Shown: positions 11,523 through 23,468 of the stretch, in pieces
Position numbering within the stretch: position 1 is the stretch's first letter
Layout: every line of letters starts with the position of its first letter
Source: Strigamia acuminata
Lineage: Eukaryota > Arthropoda > Chilopoda > Geophilomorpha > Linotaeniidae
Direction of reading: 5' to 3'
DNA: 64,000 nt
Assembly (NCBI GenBank): GCA_949358305.1
Contig: OX442323.1
Location: 8,494,001 to 8,558,000 of the forward strand
Made by a program: the position numbers and the translations under genes
Notes under the pieces: generated by a model
Database searches by the model: none
Seen by the model: only the letters and a program-made list of their open reading frames with translations
What the model was told of the DNA's origin: nothing

Positions 11523-12600
11523 ATAATCATCACATATTTGCTGTGTTTATTAAATAATTTCCACCACTCCAACAAACTCTCAGCACATTTTGGAGAAAAA
11601 AATCAAACCCGATATTTGTATGTTTGTACCTCTGCAATAACCATAAAACAAGTTCTGCAATCGTAGCGAGACCATTTTTAGACTTGTAGTAAAAATGCTA
11701 AAGGAAATAGAAAGCTAGCACAAAGGGGCTTCATAATACCACACTTTCCATGTGCAAAAAAAATCATCATGGAGAAGTCTCAAAGTTTGTGTAATCTTTG
11801 ATTTATACAAAAAATATACAGGGTGAGCCAAAAGTCACAAACTGGTGTCAAGTCTTTAACAAACCCGAGGAACAATAATTCTGATCCAACATCCAACAAT
11901 CAAACATCTATGTGAAAACCTGGATATTTTGTATTTAGAAAGTGGATTTGAAATATGGCTTGTGATTGAATTATAGTGTAATTATTTGATTGGTGTATTG
12001 TGCACTTTTGGATTTGTAAAAAATCATTTCTGCGTGACGTAATTTCTTGTATTTAAAGAGACCCTAGTGGTCAAAATGTTCAGTATGAATAAATCAGCAT
12101 CCATTAACATGGTTTTATGACTCTAAAATTTGAACTTTTCGAAAATTGATAAAAAGGAAGAATTCGACTATCCAATTTACGAATTGTAAGAAATTACATT
12201 CTAATCATTGATACGCTCGTTGGGTCGGAATTGACCCTCGCTTTTGATAGTAAAATTCCCAATTTGTATTTGCTATTTGGTCGTCAATTTTTCCATGATC
12301 AATCTCCTAACTCTTCTTTACAAAATAAAATTTAAAAAATATTTATTTAGAAAAAAGTTATTAAGACTTCAGACCGATTCGTGTAGGCGTCGGCACTGCT
12401 ATTAATGAAAACTATTGCACAGCTCGAATTCACATTCAAGGAAATGCATTACATTCAACGCAAAGTGTTCGATCACGCAGTGTTGTGTTCGATCACGCAG
12501 TGCGCTGACCAAACCCATATTTCCGCATGCAAACTTGAAATAACAAAAATAAATTTTTATTTTTCCATATGAAACTCGAATAAATTACTCGAAACAATAA
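11523..12600. other. Spacer between G3 and G4
   Basis: No gene. It contains a transposon-end-like TACAGGGTGAGCCAAAAGTC (about 11,817), repeated in the G4-G5 spacer at about 14,366. From about 12,220 to the G4 promoter the sequence (GTGTAGGCGTCGGCACTGCT, GTGTTCGATCACGCAGTG twice) matches 14,540-14,830, so G4 and G5 were duplicated with their promoters. Confidence 0.6.
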
Positions 12601-12666
12601 AATTTTTGTTATATAAGTCGATCTGACTGCAGCAAAAACCTAGGTCACACAGATTGTAACATAACC

Positions 12667-13775
12667 ATGAAATCGTGCTTTGTAGTTCTCTTGGTCGTCG
12701 TCTGCGTTGCAATAGCAGAGGCAGTAAGTGTGCATTTTGTTTAAAGACAACAGTAGAACCAACTCACATAATATAATTAATAACTTGGTATCCAATCTGA
12801 TTTATTCTAATGTAGCAAAACTGCTTCAAAGATGGTGAATTTCAAAAGGTGGTAGAATAATATTTTTTATAAATTTGTGAAAACGTATCTGATTTTTAAT
12901 ATAGAAAAAAGACGAGATTTTTGCTAAAATTTACTCCACTGTGATTAGAAAATGCAAGGAAGAGAAGAAGGATGCAGTAAATACATAGACTTAAAAAAAA
13001 TCAATTTTGCTAAATATAATGTTAAAAATATAATTTATATTATTAATAGACTGATGCCGATTGTAATAAATATGTTCTTGAAAAGGTAAACTTTGATTGG
13101 AGGTGATTTACTCAAAATCTAATTGACAATTTTGAATTAATTTCAGAGGAAAGCTGCGGTAAAAGCTTGTGACGATGAAGCTGGTCCAGTAAGTTGCACA
13201 TAGATTGTTATATTTGATATAGAAGTAATCCTAAACCTAATCAACAAATGAAAACAGGGCAACAAAAGAAAGTGTTTTTGTGTTCACAATAAATTGGGAT
13301 TAGTAAGTCAAATTGTTTACAATATCATTTCATGTAAACACAATACTAACTTCATATAAAATAGGAGGGATTTAAAATCATAGACTACAAGACCAAAATG
13401 GGTGATGTAGCAGTATCTGGTGTAAGTTTGATTTTAAGAGAAAACAGAAACAAGAAATTAAAATTTGAATTAAATCAACAGAAAAGAAAGGTCGTTGAAG
13501 ATGCAATCACTGCCTGTAAAAAAGCGACGGGCCTTGTAAGTGCGATTAAAATAAGAAAAATAACCCAAATGACTGTCTTTTTTAAAACTTTTTATAACAG
13601 AAATCCATGAAGTGTGCGATAAATAATATGGCGAAAGTAAGTAATACAATAATGCTCTACACCGTAGTAAATGCAAACAATAAAATGCTTTTGTTTGAAG
13701 GTTTGTTCCGACGTTGAAGAAATGAAGTCGAGTAGTAAAGACGAAAAAAATAAGAAACGCAAAGGAAAAAAATAA
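12667..13775 (+). CDS. G4: type A secreted mini-exon protein, 168 aa
   Basis: Exons: 12667-12723, 12816-12848, 12905-12976, 13050-13085, 13147-13188, 13258-13302, 13365-13421, 13482-13535, 13601-13636, 13701-13775, phase 0 throughout. TATATAA at 12610. Signal peptide as in G2. Cysteines: eight core plus one extra in exon 6 (KCFC). Exon 7 (57 nt, EGFKIIDYKTKMG...) is shorter than in G1 and G2. The tail is extended and Lys-rich (NKKRKGKK). It is a near twin of G5, differing at few positions. No canonical AATAAA follows directly; ATTAAA-like words are present. Confidence 0.85.
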
Positions 13776-14915
13776 TAAATGAATTTCCTGTTAATTTGGT
13801 CTTTGTAAAAATGATAAATTAAATATTCATCACGTATTTGCTGTGCTTATTAAGTAATTTCTCCCACTCCATCAAACTCGGCACATTTTGGAAAAAAAAT
13901 CAAATCCCATGTTTGTATGTTTGGGTGTGTACCTCCGCATTAACCATGAGATAAAACACGGAAAAATCATCAGAAACAAGAACTTATGATTCAACGAAAA
14001 TGTTTTGAGCAAAAAAACAAGTTCTTCAATCGTAATGAGACCATTTTTGGAACTACGGTAGCACAAGTGGGCTTCGCGGTACAACACCTTGTATGTGCAA
14101 AAAAGGCACGAGATACGACAATCAGAATCTGCTTGTCAGAGATTCGAATCTTTCATAGGATTCGGATGGGATTCAAAAAGATTTAGATGATTATTTTAAT
14201 GAAAAAGTCGAAAATATTGTAACTTGTCACGTCGTGTATTGACTTCAAACAATGTTTTCGAAACATCGAGTCCTCAGGCGCCGCAACTCTTAATAAGGTA
14301 CCATGGGGGTAGCTCCGTAAATACAGCGGAGAAGTTTCAAAGTTTTTGTAATCTTTGATTTATACAGGGTGAGCCAAAAGTCACGAACGATGTCAAGTCT
14401 TTAACTGTCTTGTTAAGAAGACTTTGGAGTTTAATCATAGAAAAATTGACGACCAAACAGAGAACACAAATTGTTAAATTCTACTAACAAACCCGAGAAA
14501 CAATAGTTCTGACCCAACATCCAACAATCAAACGTCTAATCATTGACCCCCGCTTTTAATAGTAAAATTCCCAATTTGTATTCACTGTTTGGTCGTGAAT
14601 TTTTCCACGATTAATCTCCTAAAATAGTTAAAAAAATTTAAAAATATTTATTTAAAAAAAAAGTTATTAAGACTTCAGACCGATTCGTGTAGGCGTCGGC
14701 ACTGCTATTAATGAAAACTATTGCACAGCTCGAATTCACATTCAAGGAAGTGCATTACATCCAACACAAAGTGTTCGATCACGCAGTGTTGTGTTCGATC
14801 ACGCAGTGCGCGTGACCAAACCCATATATCCGCCTGCAAACTTGAAATAACAAAATAAATTTTTAGTTTTCCATATGAAACTTGAATAAATTACGCAAAA
14901 CAATAAAAAAATTTA
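13776..14915. other. Spacer between G4 and G5
   Basis: No gene. It mixes the duplicated 3' flank (13,850-14,100, like 11,570-11,760), a repeat-like stretch at 14,220-14,340 with CGAGTCCTCAGGCGCCGCAA, the TACAGGGTGAGCC motif and the duplicated G4-type promoter. A double GTGTTCGATCACGCAGTG occurs just before the gene. Confidence 0.5.
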
Positions 14916-14973
14916 CCATATGAGCCGATCTGACTGCAGCAACAGCCTCGGTCACACAGATTGTAACATAACC

Positions 14974-16077
14974 ATGAAATCTTGCTTTGTAGTTCTCTTG
15001 GTCGTCGTCTGCGTTGCAATAGCAGAGGCAGTAAGTGTGCATTTTGTTGAAAGCCAACAGTAGAACCAACTCACATAATATAATTAATAACTTGGTTTCC
15101 AATCTGATTTATTCTAATGTAGCAAAACTGCTTCAAGGATGGTGAATTGCAAAAGGTGTTAGAATAATATTTTTGATAAATTTGTGAAAACTTATCTGAT
15201 TTTTAACACAGAAAAAAGACGAGATTATTGCTAAAATTTACTCCACAGTGATTAAAAAATGCAAGGAAGAGAATAAAAAAGCAGTAAATACATCAATTTA
15301 AAAAAAAAAATCCATATAATGTTTGAAAAATAATATTTATTATTAACAGACTGATGCCGATTGTAATAAATATATGGTTGAAAAGGTAAACTTTGATTGG
15401 AGGTGATTTACTCAAAATCTAATTGACAATTTCGAATTAATATCAGAGGAAAGCTGCAATAAAAGCTTGTGACGATGAAGCTGGACCAGTAAGTTGCTCA
15501 TATGTTTGATATTGAAGTAATCCTAATCCTAATCAACAAATGAAAACAGGGCAAGCCAAGAAAGTGTTTTTGTGTTCACAATAAATTGGGATTAGTAAGT
15601 CATTTTTTTTACAATATCATTTCATGTAAACACAATACTAACTTCAAATAGGTGGGATTTAAAATCGCAGACTACAAGACCAAAATGGGTGATGTAGCAG
15701 TATCTGGTGTAAGTTTGATTTTAAAAGAAAACAAAAAGAAGAAATTAAAATTTGTATTAATTCAACAGAAAAGAAAGGTAGTTGAAGATGCAGTCACTGC
15801 CTGTGGAAGGGCGACGGGCATTGTAAGTGCGATTAAATTAAGACAATTAACCCAAATGACTGTATTTTTTTTAAAAATCATTATAACAGAATTCCTACAT
15901 GTGTGCGATAAATAATTTGGCAAAAGTAAGTAATACAATAATGTTCTATACCGTAGTAAATGCTTTTGTTTGAAGGTTTGCCCCGACGTTACAGAAATAA
16001 AGTTTGGTAGTAAAGAAGAAAAAAGTAAGGAAAAAAACGTAAAAGAAAAAAATAAGAAACGTATAGGAAGAAAATAA
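14974..16077 (+). CDS. G5: type A secreted mini-exon protein, 177 aa
   Basis: Exons: 14974-15030, 15123-15155, 15212-15283, 15350-15385, 15447-15488, 15550-15594, 15652-15708, 15769-15822, 15890-15925, 15976-16077, all phase 0. Near duplicate of G4 in exons and introns. Differences are a tail lengthened to 33 residues, rich in Lys and Glu, and exon 9 reading NSYMCAINNLAK. The TATA position has decayed to CATATGA (about 14,918), so expression may be reduced even though the frame is intact. Secreted; function unknown. Confidence 0.83.
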
Positions 16078-16685
16078 GAAACGCAAAAGAAAAAAAACTA
16101 AAATATTAATTTCCTGTTAACTTGGTCTTTGTAAAAATAATAAAGTAAATAATCATCATTGCTGTGTTTATTAAATAATTTCACCCACTCCATCAAACTG
16201 CCAAATTCATACTGCGCATCCTATTCTGTGCATGTGATTTCCTAATTCCAGTTGATATTTAGCAGTGTTAAACCTACAGTTTGCGGATACGGGTTCATGT
16301 CATCCTTGGTTCAAGATAAAACTGAGGTGTCCTATTGTTTGATTACAACTTAATTTTGTTCAGTTTTGTCCTCATCTTCTTCAGCTGTCACTTATCATTG
16401 GTACTTGATACTAGTATGGTCAATCCACGTGCAGATTGGTCAAAAATCGCTTTAGTCTGCCCACATTCAACTAGAGACCCATACGACCAATAAACAAGTT
16501 TCCACATCTTAATGGGACCCTTCCTGGACATGCTGGGCTGTTTTTTCCAACATAGTTAACTAGTGTGGCATTGTAAACAATCCCACACAGCACGGCAAAA
16601 CAACAAAATTACAAATGGCAAACTCTAGCAGATGATGGGAGTTACCATAACCATGGTGGAAAAGACAATTGACTGCACGCCTATT
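16078..16685. other. Spacer after G5
   Basis: The 3' flank of G5 is followed by unassigned sequence. No gene, clear repeat or RNA feature is seen. Confidence 0.4.
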
Positions 16686-17030
16686 GTTCTTGCAGGAGGA
16701 ATGTGACGCAATCACTGTCACATATATTCCAAACCGGTACAACGTTGTCCACCCGGACCACTCGCCGTCACTCGTTTGAAGTTTCCGCCCGGCGAACACC
16801 TTTCCCTTCCGCTGCACCGTGATGTGGAACGCTCTCCCACTCGATGTCCGTGAAACCGTCTTTGATTGCTCCGCATCCCGATGTCGCTCGCACTGCCGTC
16901 AGTTTCACCGCCGTCTTCGCAATTATTTACTGTTTACCCAATAGTCCTATCTCATGTTATTCCACTGTATTTTGCGCCTTTGGGGCCTTAAAACAACAAA
17001 TAATAATAATAAATAAACTCCTATTAGTTG
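16686..17030 (+). mobile_element. LINE fragment (3' end of a reverse transcriptase ORF)
   Basis: On the plus strand one frame reads MWNALPLDVRETVFDC and then LRNYL before a stop, close to the conserved C-terminal region of non-LTR retrotransposon polyproteins (the LWN-LP motif). The preceding part (TRRHSFEV...RRTPF) is in another frame, so there is at least one frameshift. It ends in a TAATAATAATAA tail, as in many LINEs. A 5'-truncated, dead copy. Confidence 0.6.
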
Positions 17031-17194
17031 AGCCGGATTACGCCTAACTTTGGTCTGTGCTCTACTACACGGAAAAGTAGTTGTTTATATTCACAGAATT
17101 TCAGTATAAAGAATGATTAGAATGATGGATTTTATTTAATTGGTAATAAAATGTTTAAGCTTATTTAATTTGCTAAATCTGCTTTTTCTCCTTT

Positions 17195-17593
17195 TACCGT
17201 ATATCTGCGGTTAGTACGCGGGCCTCTAATAGCCCGCGGACCTCAAATTGCGCGCGGGGCAAATTATATTTTGGCCAATAACACGCGGGCCTTGAATTGC
17301 GCGCGGGCACACAATTGGAGGCCCGAAATGTGCCAAAAAAGTATGACAAATGTCACGTTTTTCATACGTTTCGGCAGAAAATTACTGAAACGTGTGGAAA
17401 TCGTTTCAATTGTCACACTTTTTTAGTGTTTTTCGTTGCCAATACGTTCAAAAAACCCACCATCGGCCAGTCGGCCGATGCTGGGTGGAAATAGCCCGCG
17501 GGCCTGTAATAGCCCGCGGGCCTCTAATACCACGCGGGTCAAAATATTTTTTTGCAAATAGCGCACGGGTGCGCTATTTACAGATATACGGTA
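17195..17593. mobile_element. MITE with TACCGTATATCTG inverted ends
   Basis: The 13-bp ends TACCGTATATCTG and CAGATATACGGTA are exact inverses. The 399-bp interior has GC-rich words (GCCCGCGGGCCT, TAGCCCGCGG) in both orientations, against an AT-rich background. No transposase. Confidence 0.7.
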
Positions 17594-18880
17594 ATCAATT
17601 AAACAATGTTAGCATAGTTTGTTGGTTTCATTTGGCAAGTAAACAAAGGTTTAGTTTTTTATTGGTTGTTTTGCCTAGTTAGCTTACAATTCTGGTGTTA
17701 TGAACTACTTTTTTGTGTCACTACACCAGTGAGACGGCTCAACCAATAGGAGTTTGGACAACGTTGTATCGGTTTGGAGTATAGTTAATTTTTTCCCCAC
17801 ATGAACGCAACAGTCAAGCAGGCTTATAATTTAAATAGCATCCGGGAATTCCATCATTGATTACGTATGAAAAAGGCAATAAAATTTATCAAAACCCAAC
17901 TTTTCTCATGTGGTTTTTGTCCCCCTCTTTCATCTCACCATGTTTTTCGATTTAATCAAGTTACAATAGTGAAATCAATGATTTATGACAAATGTGTAGC
18001 ACTACCCATTCAAGGCCACTTTGTCCATAAGGCCAACTAAGCTAGGCACAGTGTCTAGAGCCAACGAACCAGTTGCAGACTCAGGATTTTATGTTAGCAG
18101 GGATGGATTCAGGAAGTGTTCATTTTGCTTTCAAGATCAATACAAAAAATTATAATATTTGAGTGCAAATGATAAAACTGGCATAAAACTCGCTACAAAT
18201 TTCAGACAAAGGCCTCTAGAAAACAAAGTGCCTTGAGTCTATTAAGGTCCAAAATTGACCCTGTATCTATCGATAGTCAAATAGTCATGCATATTTTCTC
18301 CATTTTAATTTTGGAAAGGTTACTACCGTACACTATAGTTCAGGGGTCGGCAAGTAATTTTAAGTGGGGTCTGGAAACTATTGAAAATTTTCATCAGGTC
18401 CAGAAAAAAACACTTAAAAACCTAAGAAAAAAACCTAAGAAAACGGAAAAAACACTTAAAAACCAAATAAACCCCCCAATAAACACACACAACCCAAAAA
18501 ATACCAATAAAACCTAAAAAACACGAAAAAAACACCAAAAAACAAGAAAAAACACCAAAAAACAAAGAAACCGAAGGGAAAACGTCGCTAAAACTCGCTA
18601 AAACTCCGCCTGTTGCCGACCTCTGCTATACTTAGTTGTAGGCGTTGACTCTCTATTAATCATGACCTTTGCACGAGCTCGTATTCACTCTCAAGGAAGT
18701 GCATCATTCATTCATTCATTTCCGCCAGGCAAAATTCAAAAAAATTCTTTTATTATTATTCATTTTCAAACATGTGTAACACAAAAAAATCTTCTCGTGT
18801 TCGACCGCGCCATGGGCGAAACCAAACCCATTTTTTCGCATCCCAAATTTAAATAACAAAAATAAATTCTCTTTTTCCAT
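17594..18880. other. Spacer before G6
   Basis: No gene recognised. An A-rich simple stretch built on AAAAACACTTAAAAACC lies at about 18,400-18,560. From about 18,640 the G6 promoter domain begins (GCACGAGCTCGTATTCACTC), related to the region upstream of other type A genes. Confidence 0.4.
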
Positions 18881-18985
18881 ATGAAACCCTCGAATAAATT
18901 ACTGGAAACAATAAAACATTTCGTATATAAGCCACTGCAACAACAGCCTCAGTCACAGAAACTTTTTCTCCATCACAACCTAACC

Positions 18986-20560
18986 ATGAAATCTTGCTTC
19001 GTAGTTTTCTTGATCGCCGTGTGCGTCGCCGCAGCAGTAGCAGAAGAAGTAAGTACACATTCCCAACACAGAGAACATTGTTTCCAAGTGTGATCAATGT
19101 TCTGCACAATTGCTAACCAATACGATTCATTTTAACGTAGGCAAAAAAACCCTGCTTCAAGGAGGGTGAATTGAAAAAGGTGACAGAAAAATACTTTAGG
19201 CCTATTTTCCTTGTTGTGAAAACGATCTGATTTTTGTACAGAGAATGAAGGAGCATTTTGCGAAAAAGAACGCGCCGCTGTTGAAGAAATGCAAGGAAGC
19301 AAAGAAAGATGCTGTAAATATTTACACTTATTTTATCCACTTCGTGGACCATAAGACGCACCCCCCAAACTTATCAGTCAAATTTTAGAAAAAAATACTT
19401 CTTATAAGCCGCACTTTTGACTATATGACTTTTGTGTATTGCCCTGAACACAAATTAAACAGGCATGGGCTTGGGCCTAAAACATCCTCCATCTACTTCT
19501 CTAACAGAAGTAGACTCTTTATTGTCATGTTACCTGGCCAACTGTCACTAGGGGAAAAAGATGAAAGCTGCATGATGTCTTACACATTGTATTGTTGTCA
19601 ATACAATGTACTTTTTCAATGCACTTAAACCTGCATAATTCCTTGTGGTGTCAATACACCGCAATGACGCAACCCAATTTTTGGTCGACTTTTCTAAGTA
19701 AAAAAGTGCGTCTTATGGTCTGCAAAATACAGTCGGCTACTGCAATCTAAATAAAATAACATTTATTATTAATAACAGACTGACGAAGATTGTAAAAAAT
19801 TTGTTCACGAGAAGGTAAAGTATTATTGGTGTTAGTTTTGCTCAAAATCTAATTGAGAATAATGAAATTAATATTAGTGGGCTGATGCATTCAAATCGTG
19901 TGAATCTGAAAAAGTAAGTTCGAGAAAGAAATTGTTTAGTTGTATTGAAATAATCCTAATTAACTATGAAAACAGGACAAGAAAAAGAAGTGGGAATGTG
20001 CTAAGGAGAAATTGGGATTCGTAAGTCAAATCGTTGGTGAATTATCATTTTTAAGTTTTCACAACTGGTTTTTCATATCAAATAGGAAAAAGGAAAAAAA
20101 ACTTTTGACTTTGCAAATTACAAGGCTGAAATGAGTAAGATGGCACTCCCTGAAGTAAGTTTAGAGGAAGAAAAACATGTTTGAAATTTGCCGAGTCTAA
20201 CAAAATGAATTGATTTCAACAGAGAAAGGAGGCAGTTGAAAAAGAAATCGCTTCTTGTGCCACAGAGAAAGACCATGTAAGTGCAATTAAAATATGAAAA
20301 GATAATCCAAACAAATATTTTAAATATTGAATTTTTATTTATTTTTAATAGGCAGGACTGTGGTGTTCAGTGAAAAAATTGAAAGCAGTAAGTTATATAA
20401 TTTTCCATAGTAAATTAAATCAATAAAATGCTTTTTCTCAAAGATTTGTTCCGACATGAAATGTGGCAGACATGGTCATGGTAAAGGAGGAAAAGGAGGA
20501 AAAGGAGAAAAAGGAGGAAAAGGTAGAAACGAAAAGCAAGAAGAACAACCAGAAGACTAA
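18986..20560 (+). CDS. G6: type A secreted mini-exon protein with Gly/Lys-rich tail, 188 aa
   Basis: Exons: 18986-19048, 19141-19179, 19242-19313, 19779-19814, 19878-19913, 19976-20020, 20086-20154, 20223-20276, 20352-20387, 20444-20560, phase 0. TATATAA at 18924, AATAAA at 20608-20613. The signal peptide ends VAEE; exon 2 is two residues longer (AKKPCFKEGELKK). Eight core cysteines plus one in the tail. Exon 10 is the longest in the cluster: after ICSDMKCG it encodes a low-complexity GKGGKGEKGG run and an acidic end (EEQPED). Intron 3 carries a MITE. Nearest relative is G7 (both have the 12-aa WxDAF exon 5). Confidence 0.83.
19330..19732. mobile_element. MITE of the 'ATAAGACGCAC' type in intron 3 of G6
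   Basis: Inverted ends GGACCATAAGACGCACC and GTGCGTCTTATGGTC are characteristic of a widespread animal MITE type. The internal sequence (TTGGTCGACTTTTC, AAAAAAGTGCG) recurs at 48,110-48,190 and in part at 31,943-31,985 and 44,470-44,496. It lengthens the intron to 465 bp but leaves both splice sites intact. Confidence 0.7.
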
Positions 20561-21010
20561 CAAGTTGATTTCATATTAATTTAAGTCTTTGCAAAGTTGA
20601 TAGAGAAAATAAACTTATGATGACATATTTACTGTGTTTGTCAGATAATTTCCCAAATCCCAAACGATATATTTCTATTTAGTTTTAGTACGGGATAAAA
20701 CAAGGAGAAATCATCAGTTTATGTATCAGTTGTAGGCGTTACCTCTGCAAGAGTTGCAATTCACGTTCCAGGAAGTGCATCACTTCCGAGACACGCAAAC
20801 TTCACAAATAATCTTTTCACCGCATTTATTTTTTTTTTAAAAACCCTAAAAAATCCTCTTGTGTTCAACCAAACACATTTGTTAGCATTCACACTCTAAA
20901 TAATAAAAATGCAATTTCCTTTTTCCACATAAAACTCTCGCATACATTGATACAAAACAAAATATTCCGTATATAAGCCACTCAGATTGCAGAGACTCTT
21001 CTAAATCACC

Positions 21011-22582
21011 ATGGAATCCTACTTTATAGTTCTCTTGGTCGCCGTGTGCGTTGCAGCAGCCGTAGCAGATGAAGTAAGTACACATTCCGAAATCCGAACA
21101 TAGATAATATTTAAAGACCGGATATATATGTGAAATAAAATTCAGTTTATGCACATAAAATATGCACTAAAAATTGAATATAAATATATTCCATGCATTT
21201 ATGCATTTATCCGGTCTCTAATAATATTGTTAATACTGTATTTCCGCATTTGAATTGTAACCGCCCTCAAATATTAGCCGCGGCCGAGTGCGATGTCAAA
21301 TATAAGAGCCACCCTTGAATAGTAGCCGCGGCTATTATTCTAGTGTGATAAAAATGAAAAACGAAACAAAATAAACGTAGAAGTGTTTCTTTTATATTCG
21401 TTTTGAGTCGTTTTGTAACGTAAAATGAACAAAAACGGCCACAAGTTCAATTAAGTGCCGCCCTTGAATTGTAGCCGCTGCCATTATTTGCGGAAATAGC
21501 TTTGTTTCCAAGTGTGATGAATGTGTTGCACAATTGCTAACCCATATGATTGATTTGAATCTAGCAAAACTGCTTCCAAGAAGGTGAATTGTTGAAGGTG
21601 AGAACACAGCACTATGTTTGACGAATTTTACTCGTAGTGAAAACTCTCTGATTTCTAATACAGCTCAGGCAGGAGCGTTTTGCGAGAAAGAATGCACCAT
21701 TGATCAAAAAATGCAAGGAAGAAAAGGCCGATGCAGTAAATACATTAATACCCATTTTTGACAGATAGAATATTTGACTAAAAAATGTTTATTATTAACA
21801 GAGTGATGAAGATTGTAAAATTTGGGTAAAAGAGAAGGTAAAGTTTTATAAGTGCTTGTTTTACTCGAAATCTAATTGACAATTGTGAATTAATATTAGT
21901 GGATTGATGCATTCAAAGACTGTGAATCTGAAACAGTAAGTTAACTACTGTTTATCTGTGTTCAATTAATCCTAATTAACAAATGAAAACAGGACAGGAG
22001 AAAAAAGTGGGAATGTGCGAGGAATAAATTGGGAATAGTAAGTCAAATCGTTTGCAAATATCATTTTTATGTATAGGCCTACATATTTGATTTTTTTTTT
22101 CATATAAAATAGGAAAGACAGGGATTTAAAATTGCAGACTACAAAACCAAAATGCTTGGTATAGTGATACCAGAAGTAAGTTTGATTTTTAGAGAAGAAA
22201 AAACAAAACTTTTGAATTTGTTGAGGCTCAAAAAGTGAATTAATTTCAACAGAGACAGACAGCAGTTGAAGAAGCAATCACTCCCTGTGAAAAGGAGGAG
22301 GGCCATGTAAGTAGGGTTAAAAATAGGGAAAAAAATAACTCAAATAAAATGTTTTTTATTTTTTTAAAATTAAAATAGCAAGCACTATGGTGTGCAATCA
22401 AAAACTTGAAAGCAGTAAGTTATATAATTTTCCGTAGTAATTTCAATGAATAAAATGCTTTTTTTTTCAAGGTTTGTGGCGACATAAAAATGTTCAAACG
22501 TGGAAGAGGAAAAGGAGCTGAACCAGCAAAAAAAGAAGAAAAAAAAGAAAATGAAAAGCAAGAAGAACGATCAGAAGACTAA
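21011..22582 (+). CDS. G7: type A secreted mini-exon protein, 182 aa
   Basis: Exons: 21011-21073, 21565-21597, 21664-21735, 21802-21837, 21900-21935, 21993-22037, 22113-22175, 22253-22306, 22379-22414, 22472-22582, all phase 0. TATATAA at 20970-20976; AATAAA at 22629-22634. The start MESYF replaces the usual MKSCF, so the signal-peptide cysteine is absent. Eight core cysteines; C-x10-C-x8-C across exons 8-10. The tail is rich in Lys and Glu and ends ERSED. Intron 1 (491 bp) has taken two separate MITEs. Sister of G6; function unknown. Confidence 0.83.
21113..21220. mobile_element. Short MITE with AGACCGGATA ends in intron 1 of G7
   Basis: Ends AAAGACCGGATA and TATCCGGTCTCT are inverted; the interior is AT-rich with TTATGCAC and ATGCATTTATGCATTTAT. 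About 110 bp, non-coding. Confidence 0.55.
21239..21498. mobile_element. MITE with TATTTCCGCA ends in intron 1 of G7
   Basis: TATTTCCGCA at the left and TGCGGAAATA at the right are inverted. Subterminal GAATTGTAACCGCCC and GCCGCCCTTGAATTGTAGCC are also inverted and imperfect. GC-rich core with AGCCGCGGC. Non-autonomous. Confidence 0.65.
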
Positions 22583-22634
22583 TAGATCAATTTCATATTA
22601 ATTTGGTCTTTGTAAAATCGATAGAAAAAATAAA

Positions 22635-23058
22635 ATAAAAGTATCATCACATATTTTCTGTATTTGTCAGATAATTTACCACTAGCTACGTCATAAAATA
22701 ACAACGAATGAGACGAGACCTTACAAAACAACCATCGTACAGTCGACCGACCCTGAAGCGCGTAACAAACCGGAACTGACGTCTGACTGGTTTTCACCAA
22801 TAAAAATTCCTGGCGTTTAAATTCAAAAAAATTCTTTTATTATTATTTATTTTCAAACAAGTACGGAGTATTACACAAGAGGATCCAATCTTAATGGGAC
22901 TACTCCTGGACTTGCTGGGGTGTTTCCCCAAGTTTGCCTCAGTTTCCCCAACTAGTGTGACATTGTAAACAATCCCACCAAGCATCGCTAGTCCCACAAA
23001 CCCTGTCTACTACTCTGTAGCTGTCATTATTATTTTGGTAGGTTTCAGTTTCAGTTTC
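22635..23058. other. Spacer after G7
   Basis: Non-coding 3' flank followed by unassigned sequence. A phrase resembling 16,520-16,570 (TGGACTTGCTGGGGTG, TAGTGTGACATTGTAAACAATC) shows a shared dispersed repeat. No gene. Confidence 0.4.
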
Positions 23059-23185
23059 AGGTTTAGTTAGCTGGTTCTGCTAATAATGAACACGTGTTCA
23101 TTATTAGCAGAACCAGCTAACTAAACCTAAACCTAAACGTGAATTCGAGCTGTGTAATTGCAATTACACAGCTCGAATTCACGTT
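23059..23185. repeat. Two adjacent perfect palindromes in the G8 promoter
   Basis: Palindrome 1: arms 23059-23093 and 23094-23128, 35 bp each, centre CAC|GTG, no loop. Palindrome 2: arms 23136-23160 and 23161-23185, 25 bp each, centre TTG|CAA. The arm sequences (GCTAATAATGAACAC and CAGCTCGAATTCACG) belong to the conserved type A upstream region, so one promoter stretch appears to have been copied onto its own complement twice. Confidence 0.9.
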
Positions 23186-23468
23186 CTGGGAAGTGCCTCA
23201 TTTCAAACATGCAAAATTAAAAAAAAACCTTTTATTATTATTTATTTACTCAAATACCACACAAAATATTCTCTTGTGTTCAATCTATGCAACGCACGTG
23301 AACAATCTAAAGCAGAAAAATAAATTTTCATTTTTCCATATGAAACCCTCGAATAAATAAATAAACAACAAAAATAAATTTAAAATTTTCGAATATATTA
23401 CTGCAAACAACAAAATATTCCGTATATAAGCCTCAGCCACAGAGATTCCAACCAAACCTAACCTAACC

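Noticed and set aside
16560-16817. 85-codon minus-strand open frame
   Set aside because: Antisense to the LINE fragment; no similarity of its own.
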